Source: Saitoella complicata NRRL Y-17804
Lineage: Eukaryota > Ascomycota > Saitoellomycetes > Saitoellales > Saitoellaceae
Reading direction: 5' to 3'
Assembly (NCBI RefSeq): GCF_001661265.1
Contig: NW_017567008.1
Span: forward strand, 36,315 to 100,314
DNA length: 64,000 nucleotides
Part shown: piece after piece, positions 51,373-61,738 of the stretch
Position numbering within the stretch: the first letter of the stretch is position 1
How the letters are laid out: the number at the start of each line of letters is the position of its first letter
Program-made: the position numbers and the translations under genes
Notes under the pieces: model-generated
The model's database searches: none
Told to the model about the DNA's origin: nothing
Seen by the model: the letters and a program-made list of their open reading frames with translations, nothing else

Positions 51373-52557
51373 TTACTGAGGAGCAACGCCCTTCGCCTGA
51401 GCGAACTCCTTCAAGTAGTTCACCAACTTCTCCACACCCTCCAACTCAACCGCGTTATACAGCGAGGCACGAATACCGCCAACGCTCCTGTGACCCTTCA
51501 ACTGGTACATATCCATCTCCTCCGCACCCTTCAAGAACTCATCCTCGAAACCCTCACCCTGGATCCTAAAGGGCACGTTCGTTCTTGAACGGCAGTCGGC
51601 GTCAGCGACGATAGTGTAGAGGGAGGGGTAAGCGGCGAGAGTGTTGTAGAGGAGGGAAGACTTGGCGGTGTTGCGGTCTTCCTGGGCTTGGAGGCCACCA
51701 CGGGCTAGGAGATGCTCGAAGACTAGGTTGGCGATGTGGACGGGGAAGACGGGGAGGGTGTTGTAGAGGGACTCGTTGTCGGCGATGGTCTTGTAGTCCA
51801 ACATGATTGGGGTGACGGGGACTCCGGCAGCGGAACATTGAGCCGCATCAGCGCGCTCGAGGAGGTCTTTGCGGATGATGACGATAGTAACACCGGGCAT
51901 ACCGATGTTCTTTTGCGCACCGGCGTAGATGATAGCGTGCTTGCTAACGTCAATCTTGCGGGAGAGAATGTTGGAGGAGGTATCGGCGATCAACTCAACG
52001 CCCTCGGGGACTGTTGGTGGTGCAGGGAACTCGACACCGTCGATGGTCTCGTTGTCGCAGTAGTAGAGGAAAGCGGTGTTGGCGGGGTCGGAGGTCTTCC
52101 AGGTGTCTTGCGGGGGGATCGAGCCAAACTTGCCGTTCAAGGCCTTAGCGTTTGCGACAACGTTGGTGCCTTGAGGATATAATCTCTTAGCCTCGGCAGC
52201 GGCCTTGGAGGACCATGCACCAGTAACGACATAGTCGAGCTTAACACCCTCAACGGATCCCTTCTTCAGCAGTCTGTGAGCCAAGACGTTGTAGACCAAG
52301 GCGGAGAACTGCGTGGTTCCACCACCCTGCATGAACAAAACATCGTAGTTATCTGGGATCTCGAGGAGAGTGTTCAGGTTGGCGACGGCGTCCTTCAAGA
52401 TCTTCTGGGCGGGCTTTCCACGGTGGGAGAGCTCGGCAAGGGACATTCCGCATCCCTGGTAGTTGATCAAGTCCTTGGCTGCCTGCTCGAGGACGTTGGT
52501 GGGGAGCGCGGCGGGACCGGCGGCGAAGTTGACGACCTGCTCTCTTGACTTGGACAT
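51373..52557 (-). CDS. SER1: Phosphoserine aminotransferase
   Basis: 394 aa, no intron. This PLP enzyme converts 3-phosphohydroxypyruvate and glutamate to phosphoserine. NFAAGPAALP opens the fold. The PLP lysine is in YAGAQKNIGMPG. HRSVGGIRASLYNA is the C-terminal substrate motif, and QGGGTTQFSA binds the cofactor phosphate. The start MSKSREQ at 52557 is the only early ATG; the longer frame begins at GTG. It is divergent from LYS4. Confidence 0.96.
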   Translation of the reverse strand: MSKSREQVVNFAAGPAALPTNVLEQAAKDLINYQGCGMSLAELSHRGKPAQKILKDAVANLNTLLEIPDNYDVLFMQGGGTTQFSALVYNVLAHRLLKKGSVEGVKLDYVVTGAWSSKAAAEAKRLYPQGTNVVANAKALNGKFGSIPPQDTWKTSDPANTAFLYYCDNETIDGVEFPAPPTVPEGVELIADTSSNILSRKIDVSKHAIIYAGAQKNIGMPGVTIVIIRKDLLERADAAQCSAAGVPVTPIMLDYKTIADNESLYNTLPVFPVHIANLVFEHLLARGGLQAQEDRNTAKSSLLYNTLAAYPSLYTIVADADCRSRTNVPFRIQGEGFEDEFLKGAEEMDMYQLKGHRSVGGIRASLYNAVELEGVEKLVNYLKEFAQAKGVAPQ

Positions 52558-52971
52558 GTTGCTATGAGTATGGAGAAGGCGGATCGAGGATGATCTTATC
52601 GAGGGTGTATCTCGAGGAGTCACTAACGACTTTAACTTTTGCACAGCCACGGGACGGGGACTTGCGTGACAGACATCGCATCAGCCACTTCCGATCCGCT
52701 CCTGATCCGTCCAATTCTTGATCCGTTCAGTAGTATTTCACCCCATATCCTTCTCATTTCATCGTTTTCTCCGTCGTTATTTCTTTGACTCCCACCGGGT
52801 ATCGGTTCTTATCGTCCAATCCCATCACTACCGATTTCGCAGTTGCCGCTTCGAGTCGCCGCTCCCCCGCGCCACGGTCCTCGAGGAACGCCTACAACCT
52901 GAATTTCTGGATCTGTCGTGTAACGTTGATACACCCCCTCCACTCTCTCTATTCGGTGCAGATCAATAGCC
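52558..52971. promoter_or_regulatory. Shared SER1/LYS4 promoter with two Gcn4-type sites
   Basis: This 414-bp spacer holds TGACTC at 52786-52791 and its complement GAGTCA at 52617-52622. TGATCCG occurs at 52703-52709 and 52719-52725. Both genes make amino acids, as expected of targets of a Gcn4/CPC-1 type activator. Confidence 0.55.
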
Positions 52972-55056
52972 ATGGTCGCACTTACCAGGGCATTTGGCCT
53001 TCAGGCTCGCCAGACTGTGAGGTCCGCTCACCTCTTCTCCGGATCTCAGCGTCGTCTCCTCGCCTCCATCAAGACTCCTCAGACTGCCGTCGAAAAGATC
53101 GTCCAGCAGTACGCTGATGGTTTGGCGCCCGGTAAGGTCGTTCGCTCCGGTGACTATGTCTCGATTCGCCCCGCACACTGTATGTCCCACGACAACTCAT
53201 GGCCCGTCGCAACCAAGTTCATGGCCATTGGCGCAACCAAGATCCACGACAACAGACAAGTTGTTATGACCCTTGACCACGACGTCCAGAACAAGTCTCC
53301 AGCAAACTTGACCAAGTACGCCAACATCGAGAAGTTTGCCAAGTTGCAGGGCGTTGACTTTTACCCCGCTGGTCGTGGTATTGGTCACCAGATCATGGTT
53401 GAGGAGGGATACGCTTTTCCCGGTGGTATGTCTGTCGCCTCCGACTCTCACTCCAACATGTACGGGGGTGTTGGCTGTCTCGGTACCCCTGTCGTCCGTA
53501 CCGATGCTGCTGCTATCTGGGCCACTGGTCGTACTTGGTGGCAGATTCCTCCTATCGCCCGCGTCGAGCTTACTGGTAAGCTCCCTGAGGGTGTTTCCGG
53601 AAAGGACGTCATCATCGCCCTCTGTGGTGCCTTCAACAACGATCAGGTTCTCAACCACGCCGTCGAGTTTGTCGGGTTTGAGGCCATCAAGGGCTTGAGC
53701 GTCGACGACCGGCTCGCCATCGCTAACATGACCACTGAATGGGGTGCGCTCGCCGGTCTCTTCCCCGTCGACACTACCTTGATTCAGTGGCTCCGCCAGC
53801 GTGCCGACCGCCACGCCTCTCGCCAGTCTGAGGGCAAGTCCCACTCCCGTGTCACCCACGAGCGCGTCGATGCCCTCGAGAACGAGATGGAGTCTATGAA
53901 GGCTGACGAGGGTGCCATTTACGCTAAGCGCCTCACCCTCGACCTTTCTTCCCTCACTCCTCACGTCGCCGGTCCTAACTCCGTCAAGATCTCCACTCCC
54001 CTCTCCGAGCTCGCCAAGGCCGACATCAAGGTCAACAAGGCCTATCTCGTCTCCTGCACCAACTCCCGTATCTCCGACTTGGTCTCCGCCGCTGAGGTGA
54101 TCAAGGGTAAGAAGGTTGCGGAGGGTGTCGAGTTCTACATTGCTGCTGCTTCCTCTGAGGTTCAGGCCGATGCCGAGGCCTTGGGTGCATGGAAGGACTT
54201 GATTGACGCTGGTGCTAAGACTTTGCCTGCTGGATGTGGACCTTGTATTGGATTGGGTACTGGATTGTTGGAGGATGGTGAGGTCGGTATCTCTGCCACC
54301 AACCGTAATTTCAAGGGACGTATGGGATCCCGTGAGGCCCTCGCATACCTCGCTTCCCCCGCTGTCGTCGCCGCTTCCGCTGTTGCTGGTAAGATTGTTG
54401 GTCCCGCTGAGTACCCTGACGTCAAGCCCACCGTCTCCATCGAGGCCGCCACTCCTGCCGCTGCTGCTGTTGTTGCGGAGGCTGCCACTACCGAGATCCT
54501 CCCCTCCTTCCCTGAGGTCATCGAGGGTGAGATCGTCTGGTGTGATGCCGACAACTTGAACACCGACGCTATCTACCCCGGAAAGTACACCTACCAGGAC
54601 GACGTCCCACGGGAAAAGATGGCCGAGGTCTGTATGGAGAACTACGACACTGACTTCCACGCCAAGACCAAGAAGAACGACATCCTCGTCGCAGGATACA
54701 ACTTTGGCTGTGGATCTTCAAGAGAACAGGCTGCTGTTGCTATCTTGTCTCGTGGTATTCCTGTGGTGTTGGCTGGTTCGTTCTCTGATGTTTACAAGCG
54801 TAACGCTATCAACAATGCCTTGTTGTGTGTTGACATGCCTTCCCTCGCTGAGAAGCTGAGACAAAGCTTTGCTGGATCGAAGGAGTTGACGAAGAGGACT
54901 GGATGGAAGGTGCAGTGGGATGTTAAGACGAGCACGGTGAAGATCTTTGAGCCTTCAGGTGAGGAGTGGAGCGAGAAGGTTGGTGAGCTTGGAAGGTTCG
55001 TGCAGGAGATTTACTGTGAGGGTGGTTTGGAGAAGTGGACCAAGTCTCGTCTTTAG
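52972..55056 (+). CDS. LYS4: Homoaconitase, mitochondrial (lysine biosynthesis)
   Basis: 694 aa, no intron. It converts homocitrate to homoisocitrate in the alpha-aminoadipate pathway. The N-terminus (about 30 residues, Arg-rich) is a presequence. The 4Fe-4S ligands lie in SCTNSR and [17 protein letters not shown] is the aconitase signature. The swivel domain has [16 protein letters not shown], with SR binding substrate. A 30-odd-residue Ala-rich linker ([13 protein letters not shown]) separates the two domains. Length is normal for the family. Confidence 0.97.
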   Translation: MVALTRAFGLQARQTVRSAHLFSGSQRRLLASIKTPQTAVEKIVQQYADGLAPGKVVRSGDYVSIRPAHCMSHDNSWPVATKFMAIGATKIHDNRQVVMTLDHDVQNKSPANLTKYANIEKFAKLQGVDFYPAGRGIGHQIMVEEGYAFPGGMSVASDSHSNMYGGVGCLGTPVVRTDAAAIWATGRTWWQIPPIARVELTGKLPEGVSGKDVIIALCGAFNNDQVLNHAVEFVGFEAIKGLSVDDRLAIANMTTEWGALAGLFPVDTTLIQWLRQRADRHASRQSEGKSHSRVTHERVDALENEMESMKADEGAIYAKRLTLDLSSLTPHVAGPNSVKISTPLSELAKADIKVNKAYLVSCTNSRISDLVSAAEVIKGKKVAEGVEFYIAAASSEVQADAEALGAWKDLIDAGAKTLPAGCGPCIGLGTGLLEDGEVGISATNRNFKGRMGSREALAYLASPAVVAASAVAGKIVGPAEYPDVKPTVSIEAATPAAAAVVAEAATTEILPSFPEVIEGEIVWCDADNLNTDAIYPGKYTYQDDVPREKMAEVCMENYDTDFHAKTKKNDILVAGYNFGCGSSREQAAVAILSRGIPVVLAGSFSDVYKRNAINNALLCVDMPSLAEKLRQSFAGSKELTKRTGWKVQWDVKTSTVKIFEPSGEEWSEKVGELGRFVQEIYCEGGLEKWTKSRL

Positions 55057-55397
55057 ATGTGAAAAAAAAGCGAGAATGGCAAGGAAGATATCATATACCG
55101 AAATAATTTGTCGACGTGGTCGGCGAGCCCCGAGGGTCATGAGCAATTGATGTTTATGCATAGATCTAGTGCCGAATGACTGACGTACTCCGCGACACAG
55201 TTCAATTATATGTAAAAGTAACTGGTGTTTGATCGCATTCCGACTCCAACCCGAACAACACCCGATCTTTGCTATAATGGAGCCGTGGGAAATCCAACGA
55301 GATCTTTGCATCAAGCAAGTCACGTAACACCGAATCAGCAGAGGATGGTCAAATCTTGAGGATATGTATATATTCAGATAAAAAGCCTAAAAACGAC
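55057..55397. other. Spacer between convergent LYS4 and protease genes
   Basis: 341 bp without recognisable features. Confidence 0.5.
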
Positions 55398-56907
55398 TCA
55401 GTACCATTTGTAGGTCACAGTCATCGGATAGTCAAGAAACACATCTCCTTGCTTCGTCAGTAGTGCCCGTCGCACCACCGGCGTACTCGTACTTTCACTC
55501 GCCGTCGTCGCCTTACTGGCCGCACTGGAATAGCCCGACATGCTGGACGTATCTACCAAGTCCATCACGGACGATGTCTTCGCCTGTGCCAGTCCAACCT
55601 CATTCCTCTCCAGATCAAAGAAAGCATACGCGAACTGAAGAAACGGGTCACCCAACGCAAAAAATCCCTTCCCTTCCGGTACCGCGATGATAGGTAACGC
55701 ACACACTACCTTGCCCGCAATCGAGTCCGTGAACGGCAGAAGCGCTTTCGCCAATGGCACGGTGATGTTAACAGCATCCCAACCGAAGGAGTACGTCATC
55801 GTCGTATTGGCAGCTAGAACAGCAGAGCAATCATCAGTTTGGAATGCGTAGAGACCGATGTTGCTGTTGTAGCTTGCGTTGATGGAGGATGCGATTGATT
55901 GGACGGTTTTGGTGGGAAGCAATGAGACGGTGGTGCCGGAGTCAATTGACACTGCTAGCCCACTCGCATTCGAGGTAAGAACCTCTAGTGAAGCCGCGCC
56001 TGGTACGTCGATGGAGACGCTGTCCAGCTGAACAGTAAAGGTGGAGTTTGGTGAGAGACCAGGGAGGAGGGCGAGTTCTCCTTCAAATTTGGTGGAATCA
56101 ATCCCGCCGAGGATGAGCTCTCCTGTATCGGCGTCTTCGTCATGGTAAACGCTGAAGGATCGTGAGGAAAGTACACCTTGAGAAACAAGATTATCGAGGA
56201 GTGTGGGATACGCAGACCCGTTCCCTTCGTTAATTACGACACTTTCCTGCGCTGCAAAACCCATCCCAAGAACGCCGTATGTCGAGGATACCGTCCCTGT
56301 CGCTAAACCGAAAGTCTGGTTACTCACAGTCGCATTCCCTATCGAGACGGTTTCTGTCGCATAATCACCCTCCACACTCTCCCCGCCGACATAAGCGACA
56401 TTGAAACCCGAGTCTCGGTAGACATACGTAGACGAACTCGAATTGTCATACGCGCCCGACGTACTACACGACGCCGTCGCTTCCTTGCAGTATGCACTCG
56501 ACGCAGACTGAACCCACAAATCACTTGATCCCGTGTCCAGCACGATCTGCACAGATTGTGGAGGAGTACCGATGCTCACTGTAAGATTGGTCAGCGCTCA
56601 CGTATCCGTGAAGTCTTTTCGCAGTCATCCTACCGTTCACGAAACAAAAGCCCTGTGTTTCCCAGGCATTGTCGAGGTTGATGAGAGCAGCCCTCTTTGC
56701 TCGTCTAGAAATCCGGGAATTGCGAGTGTTGGAGATGTTTCGTCTGAATGGCAACGCAAGAGTTCCTTCCTCCGTGCTTGCTCGATCAGGCCTGCAGAAA
56801 GGCGCCGTTGGCAAGATATCAAGCTTCGGTGATGCTCTTGGGGCAACATTCTTGGCCGCGACGTAGGACGCAACCAAAAATACAGACGCAGTAAGTGTTG
56901 CCTTCAT
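55398..56907 (-). CDS. Secreted pepsin-like aspartic protease
   Basis: Two exons (56634-56907, 55398-56578; 55-bp intron) give 484 aa. A signal peptide (MKATLTASVFLVASYVAAK) is followed by a propeptide ending at a Kex2-like RRAKR (68-72). The mature A1 peptidase begins soon after with FVNVSIGTPPQSV. Catalytic residues are Asp106 in DTGSSDLW and Asp304 in SIDSGTTV; the flap region is near VAYVGG. Several NxS/T sites are visible. The tail is Ser/Thr-rich but has no clear GPI signal, so secretion or vacuolar/wall location is open. Confidence 0.92.
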
Positions 56908-57228
56908 GGAAGACTGTTACCAGTCGTGGGATAGAGGACGACGACAAATCAATCGCAAGTACCCTGGGTGCGTTCTGTTAAGTACCGCCAGCTGGCATCC
57001 TCCGCCATGGCTCCAGATTGCGTGATGTCCACACTCATATCAAGGCATCGGCTACGGGCCGCAGCAGCTGTTCTTCAATACCCTGCTCCTATATATAGCC
57101 CAGTTGCAGCTATGCCGTCAGCACATTCGCGGTAAAGTGCAGCGGTACGGGTGCACGGGCCGCTTCCGAAAGTTGAACCTTGATTTCAAAATAATTAGCG
57201 TTATGTAAGTACAACGACAAAAACGATC
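56908..57228. other. Promoter of the protease and spacer
   Basis: 321 bp; CTATATATAG at about 57088-57097 is a possible TATA element, nearly 200 bp upstream of the protease start. No gene is seen. Confidence 0.45.
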
Positions 57229-57347
57229 AGATACGGCCATACCATGATGAAAGCACAGGATCCCGTCCGATCTCCTAAGTTAAGCATCATAGGGCCCAGT
57301 CAGTACTAGCGTGGGAGACCAGCTGGGAATACTCGGGTGCTGTATCT
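57229..57347 (+). rRNA. 5S rRNA gene, copy G
   Basis: 119 nt, matching copy A, followed by a T4 run at 57347-57350. It shares its downstream tail with copy A. Confidence 0.96.
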
Positions 57348-57448
57348 TTTGTCCATCCTTTCTTTTACCTCCCACCTCTTTTATGACTGTAGTCGCCCTT
57401 ATGATACCGTGACTCTCGTTTCCCACGGAATGTAGCCTCAGAAACTCT
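57348..57448 (+). repeat. Tail of a 5S-headed repeat, copy 2
   Basis: This about 100-bp tail aligns with 17196-17364, lacking the tandem 16-mers and a short CATCCTGCAG-containing block. The blocks TTGTCCATCCT, ACCTCCCACCTC, ATGATACCGTGACTCTCG and AGCCTCAGAAACTCT are conserved in order. Confidence 0.7.
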
Positions 57449-58332
57449 CGGGTTCCCACGCGAACATGAGGGACACCACCTAATCTTTTGGCTCCCACGG
57501 ACTCGCAAGTTTAAGTCATCCGTAAACAAGCAAGGGTTATCCAGAGGAGCTTGGTGGCCGCTGCTTTTGAAGTTTTATGCAGTATACCATACCTTTGTGA
57601 ACGGTTTATGCTTCGATCGATGTTGTTCTAGCTTCGGCTTTCGCAAAGGTCGTTGAGTGTTAAGTCGGACTTCTTTCCGAGTTATGCATGCGGACGACGC
57701 GCAATACGCCAGAATGTTGTCCGTTAGTCGTTCGTACGAAACCTTGGGCTAGGTTGTTCTGCGGTGGTTTGATTTGCGTCGCGCCCAAACACCGGTACCA
57801 TTATTTCTGGGCTCGTTGAACATACAAAGGTCATACTGAGCGTACGGTCCGAGGTTCCTATGCCATGTAGAACAGCTTTCCGCACGGTTTAAATCTCGTA
57901 ACTGCTAGCGCTGTTAAAAAAGCCGTGGCAACGACGTGGCATGTGTTCGTTTAGGCGTTGCCGTCGCGGAGTCCTAGGGAAGATATGAACATATTAAAAA
58001 CGTTGGGCAGTTGTTTACCGAATGAGCAGCGACGTACTCGACGCAATGCGCCCTCAGCATGAGAGCGTTGTGACAAAGCTGTGTGCTGACGTTGGTGTAG
58101 TAAGGTGTGCGTCGAACAGATGTCTGATGAACAATGTGCGATGTGGGCAGTTACTGGGTTAAGCGGTAGCGGTAAGAGTTAGATAAAGCATCTCGCGGAT
58201 CCATAAATTCTGTTTGGCACCGAGGCTAGCTTTCGTGTACTGCCAAACGTACCTAGGCAACTGGCGTGAGAACCTGTGCGATCAGATGACCCGTATAGGT
58301 ATTAGTGTGAATCAAAATTGTCATCTCATTCC
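57449..58332. other. Gene-free spacer
   Basis: 884 bp with no recognised gene before tRNA-Pro. Composition is even and open frames are short, so it may be decayed repeat sequence. Confidence 0.45.
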
Positions 58333-58406
58333 GGCGACGATGGTGTAGTGGTATCATACCTGCTTTGGGTGCAGGTGGTCGTCAGTTCAATCCTGGCTCG
58401 TCGCCT
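58333..58406 (+). tRNA. tRNA-Pro (anticodon TGG)
   Basis: Cloverleaf with acceptor GGCGACG/CGTCGCC, anticodon stem CCTGC/GCAGG around loop TTTGGGT (anticodon TGG), and T loop TTCAATC. There is no intron. A T5 run at 58410-58414 serves as terminator. Confidence 0.94.
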
Positions 58407-58648
58407 TGATTTTTGCTTTATGGCGGCATTCGTCCCGAGCACTGAGAGGCTGCCAGCTATCACGCGTCCAGGTACCCGACGTAAGAGCGGTGGGGGAACC
58501 CGAGGAAACTGAACACCAAAGATTCGACCCGACTTGATCCCAAGTTCGAAAGACAACGAAACGACAACCTCAATCGTTCACCACACGGACCTGTCCTGCA
58601 CTGGCTGTTCTCATCACCCTTCCCCATCAGCAGATCAACCTATTCAGA

Positions 58649-59853
58649 ATGTCTTCCACCACACCCGCTGATCGTGACATTGTCGTCGTTGGGTTCGTCC
58701 TCAATCTACCCTTTCTCCCCTCCAACACCCATCACTAACCGCTCCTGCAGTGCCGGCGTAATTGGCCTCACAACCGCCCTAATTCTTACCCAACGCGATC
58801 CCTCCATCGCTTCCCGCATCCACCTCATCGCACAACACTTCCCCGGGGACCACTCTATCCACTACACCTCCCCATGGGCAGGCGCCAACTTCTCCTCTGT
58901 CGCCGGTGCGGACGAGAACGCGATCAGGTGGGATCGCATGACCTACCAGAAGTTGTGTGAGATGGCCGCCGATGAGAAGATTAGCAAGGAGGCTGGGATC
59001 AGGTTCATTCCGGGAAGGGAGGTCTGGGATGAGGATGTGTTACCGGATATGGCGAAGATGGAGAGTTGGTCGAAATATGTCCTGGATGTACGTCTCCCTT
59101 ACACATTTATAAGCGGACAAGGCAGGTGCTAATGTGAGGCCGGTGTAGTACAAAGTCGTCCCAAAGAACGAGCTCCCAGAAGGAACAGCGTTCGGGATAA
59201 CCTTCCGCTCACTCGTCGTCAACCCCGCCATTTACCTCCCCTACCTCCTCTCCCGCCTCACCTCCCTCGGCGTCACCACAAGCCGCACCACCCTCCCCTC
59301 CATTACCGCCCCCTTTACCATCTACCCCGCGACCAAGGTCGTCATTAACTGCACCGGAGTGAGCGCGCAGACCTTGAAGGGCGTCGAAGACAAGAAAAGC
59401 TATCCCACGAGGGGGCAGGTCGTCATGGCCCGGGCTCCGCACGTATGGGAAACCGTTTCGAGACACAGGAAGCAGTCGATTACGTATATTATTCCGCGTC
59501 CGTACTCGAATGGTACCGTTACGCTCGGAGGGTATATGCAGAAAGGGGTCGCCACGCCCGATACTTTCGCCTCTGAGACTGCGTCGATCCTACAACGTAC
59601 CACTGACCTCCTTCCCGCCCTCAAGACTCTTCCCGACGAAAGCAAGAACCGGGGTGTTGATGTGTTGAGGGAGTGTGCGGGGTTGAGACCGTCTAGGGAG
59701 GGAGGGGCGAGGGTCGAAAAGGAAAGGATTGGGGAGGGGTGGTTGGTGCATAATTACGGGGCCGGAGGGACGGGGTACCAGGCTGGGTGGGGGATGAGTG
59801 TCGAGGCGGCCGACTTAGTTTTGGGTATTTTGGGAGAAAAGAGCAAGCTCTAG
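58649..59853 (+). CDS. DAO1: D-amino-acid oxidase, peroxisomal
   Basis: Three exons (58649-58692, 58751-59087, 59149-59853; introns 58 and 61 bp) give 361 aa. This flavoenzyme deaminates D-amino acids with release of H2O2. The FAD loop VVVGAGVIGLTTA is split by intron 1. SPWAGANFSS, VINCTGVSA, and the signature HNYGAGGTGYQAGWG are conserved. The C-terminus is SKL, a canonical PTS1. D-aspartate oxidase is the alternative; specificity cannot be read from the sequence. The next gene also ends in a PTS1-like tripeptide. Confidence 0.94.
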
Positions 59854-60097
59854 AAAGAGAAAGGGACTGAAAGAGACAACCTTCGTTGTCATGAGTAAAA
59901 TTGATAAATGGATTGACCCCATGACTTCAAGATATTTACACGCACACACTGGATGCCCGTGTGCAGCAGCTGGTGCATGCTCTCGGTGCGGGACGCCGAA
60001 ATGCGGGGAACTGAGCGCTCTACGTATATACACGTCCCGCCTCTCCTTCACAAATGACATCTGCTCCAATCGCAAAAAAGCTGCTTGATATACCGCA

Positions 60098-61057
60098 ATG
60101 ACAGAGAGGTACGAATGTTGGTTGCGTTACTCTACCATGTGCGGCAACTAACGGGTTTCCCACAGCACAGCTGACACAGAACCCGACGTCTTCGTTGTCG
60201 AGCACCACCCGCGTACGGCGACGACCCCGGCCATTGCCGTTATTAGAATTAATCGGCCGAAGAAACTCGGAGCCTTGGATTTTGCTTGTACGTTCTCGTC
60301 CATCTCCCTCCACTTCTCTCGCTGATCATCTGCTTGGGACAAAGTGTACATGAGACTTGGGTGTATCTTGCGTGAGATCGACGCCAGAGACGACGTCGAC
60401 ATCACCGTCCTAACTGGCACTGGAAAATTCTTCTCCGCCGGCGCCGACGTCAAATCTATCGCCGCCCGCCCTCCTCCCACAACTGATCCCCGCATCCACT
60501 GGCTCTCCTCGTTCTCCCTCGGCAACCAAGACTTGACACGTGCCTTCTATACCCACCGCCACCTTCTCATCGCAGCACTCAATGGGCCTGCGATAGGATT
60601 GTCTGCGGCATTGGTGGGGTGTTGTGATTTGGTGTACGCGGTCGAGGGTGTGTGGTTATTGACTCCGTTTACGAGTTTGGGACTCGTTGCTGAAGGTGGA
60701 GCGAGTTATTCATTCGTGAAGAGAATGGGTGTCGGCAAAGCAACTGAAGCACTCCTACAATCGAAGAAAATGGGCGTGGGGGAATTATACGAGTGTGGCT
60801 TCGTTAACCGCATATTCCCTCCGCAAGGGTCGTCCGAGTTCATGGAGACTGTGCTGGGGTACGTGAAAGACAGCTTCGAGGGTGTGAATATGGACAGTGT
60901 ACGAAAGACCAAGAAATTGATTCGGACGCATATGGAGAGAGATATTGAGAGGGCGAATGGGATGGAGGTGCAGGGTGCTGTGGAGAGGTTCACGGCTGGG
61001 ATACCGCAGCGGGAGTTTGAGAGGTTGGCGCGGAAGGAGAAGAGGCATAAGTTGTGA
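60098..61057 (+). CDS. ECI1: Enoyl-CoA hydratase/isomerase, Eci1-like
   Basis: Three exons (60098-60108, 60166-60287, 60345-61057; both introns 57 bp) give 281 aa; the first exon has 11 bases. Crotonase-fold motifs: VIRINRPKKLGALD, GTGKFFSAGADVK (oxyanion hole), and the second oxyanion segment NGPAIGLSAALVGCCDLVYA. LTPFTSLGLVAEGGAS follows. The C-terminus HKL resembles the HRL of yeast Eci1, a weak PTS1. It probably isomerises delta3-enoyl-CoA in beta-oxidation of unsaturated fatty acids. Hydratase activity is possible. Confidence 0.88.
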
Positions 61058-61446
61058 GTGGATTAGTCTTTGCTGATTTTTGGTTGTGTGCCGGCACGAG
61101 TAGTGAACGTGTATTTCTATTCCATCTCATTACGATGTCATGAGGGACCATCACAATCGACTGCTCCACCTTGCTTTTCATGCTGCTCATGACCCTGCGA
61201 ACAATCCAAGCATGAATGACCTGTAGCTCTCTCCCCAGCTGCTGCCACTTGTGACCACCGCGCAAACTCGAATCACAATAGGAACGTGGGACCGAAAGTT
61301 TTGATGGCTGCGAAGTGAGGCTTCCCTGGCGTCGAGCGTGGGAAAGGAAAATTTGGAGGTACCTCTTAGATGAAGTGGTGTTCACATGTACCGGCACATC
61401 GCGAGGGTTACACACAGAATGACGAGTTACAGCAAAAAAGCAAAAA
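61058..61446. other. Spacer between ECI1 and 5S copy H
   Basis: 389 bp; no gene or repeat recognised. Confidence 0.5.
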
Positions 61447-61565
61447 AGATACAGCACCCGAGTATTCCCAGCTGGTCTCCCACGCTAGTACTGACTGGGC
61501 CCTATGATGCTTAACTTAGGAGATCGGACGGGATCCTGTGCTTTCATCATGGTATGGCCGTATCT
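61447..61565 (-). rRNA. 5S rRNA gene, copy H
   Basis: 119 nt, matching copy A, with a T6 run following on its strand. It lies between convergent genes. Confidence 0.96.
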
Positions 61566-61738
61566 GGCAACAAAACAAAACATGCTGTTCTATGGTAGAA
61601 TTATGGCTGTGGATATTCATGTGTGTTTGAGATCCATTTTACTGTGCTTTGACTCTTGGCGAGTACGAAGCATGATCACTACTATGAGCGGAGATGTTAA
61701 GGCATAACGATATTATTTCCATCACTTCTCCTCTTCCA

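Noticed and set aside
52558-52650. Presequence-like extension of SER1
   Set aside because: It begins with GTG. The enzyme is cytosolic and starts at 52557.
18252-61057. A secondary-metabolite cluster around the PPTase
   Set aside because: No polyketide or peptide synthetase, tailoring enzyme or dedicated regulator is near; the neighbours are housekeeping genes.
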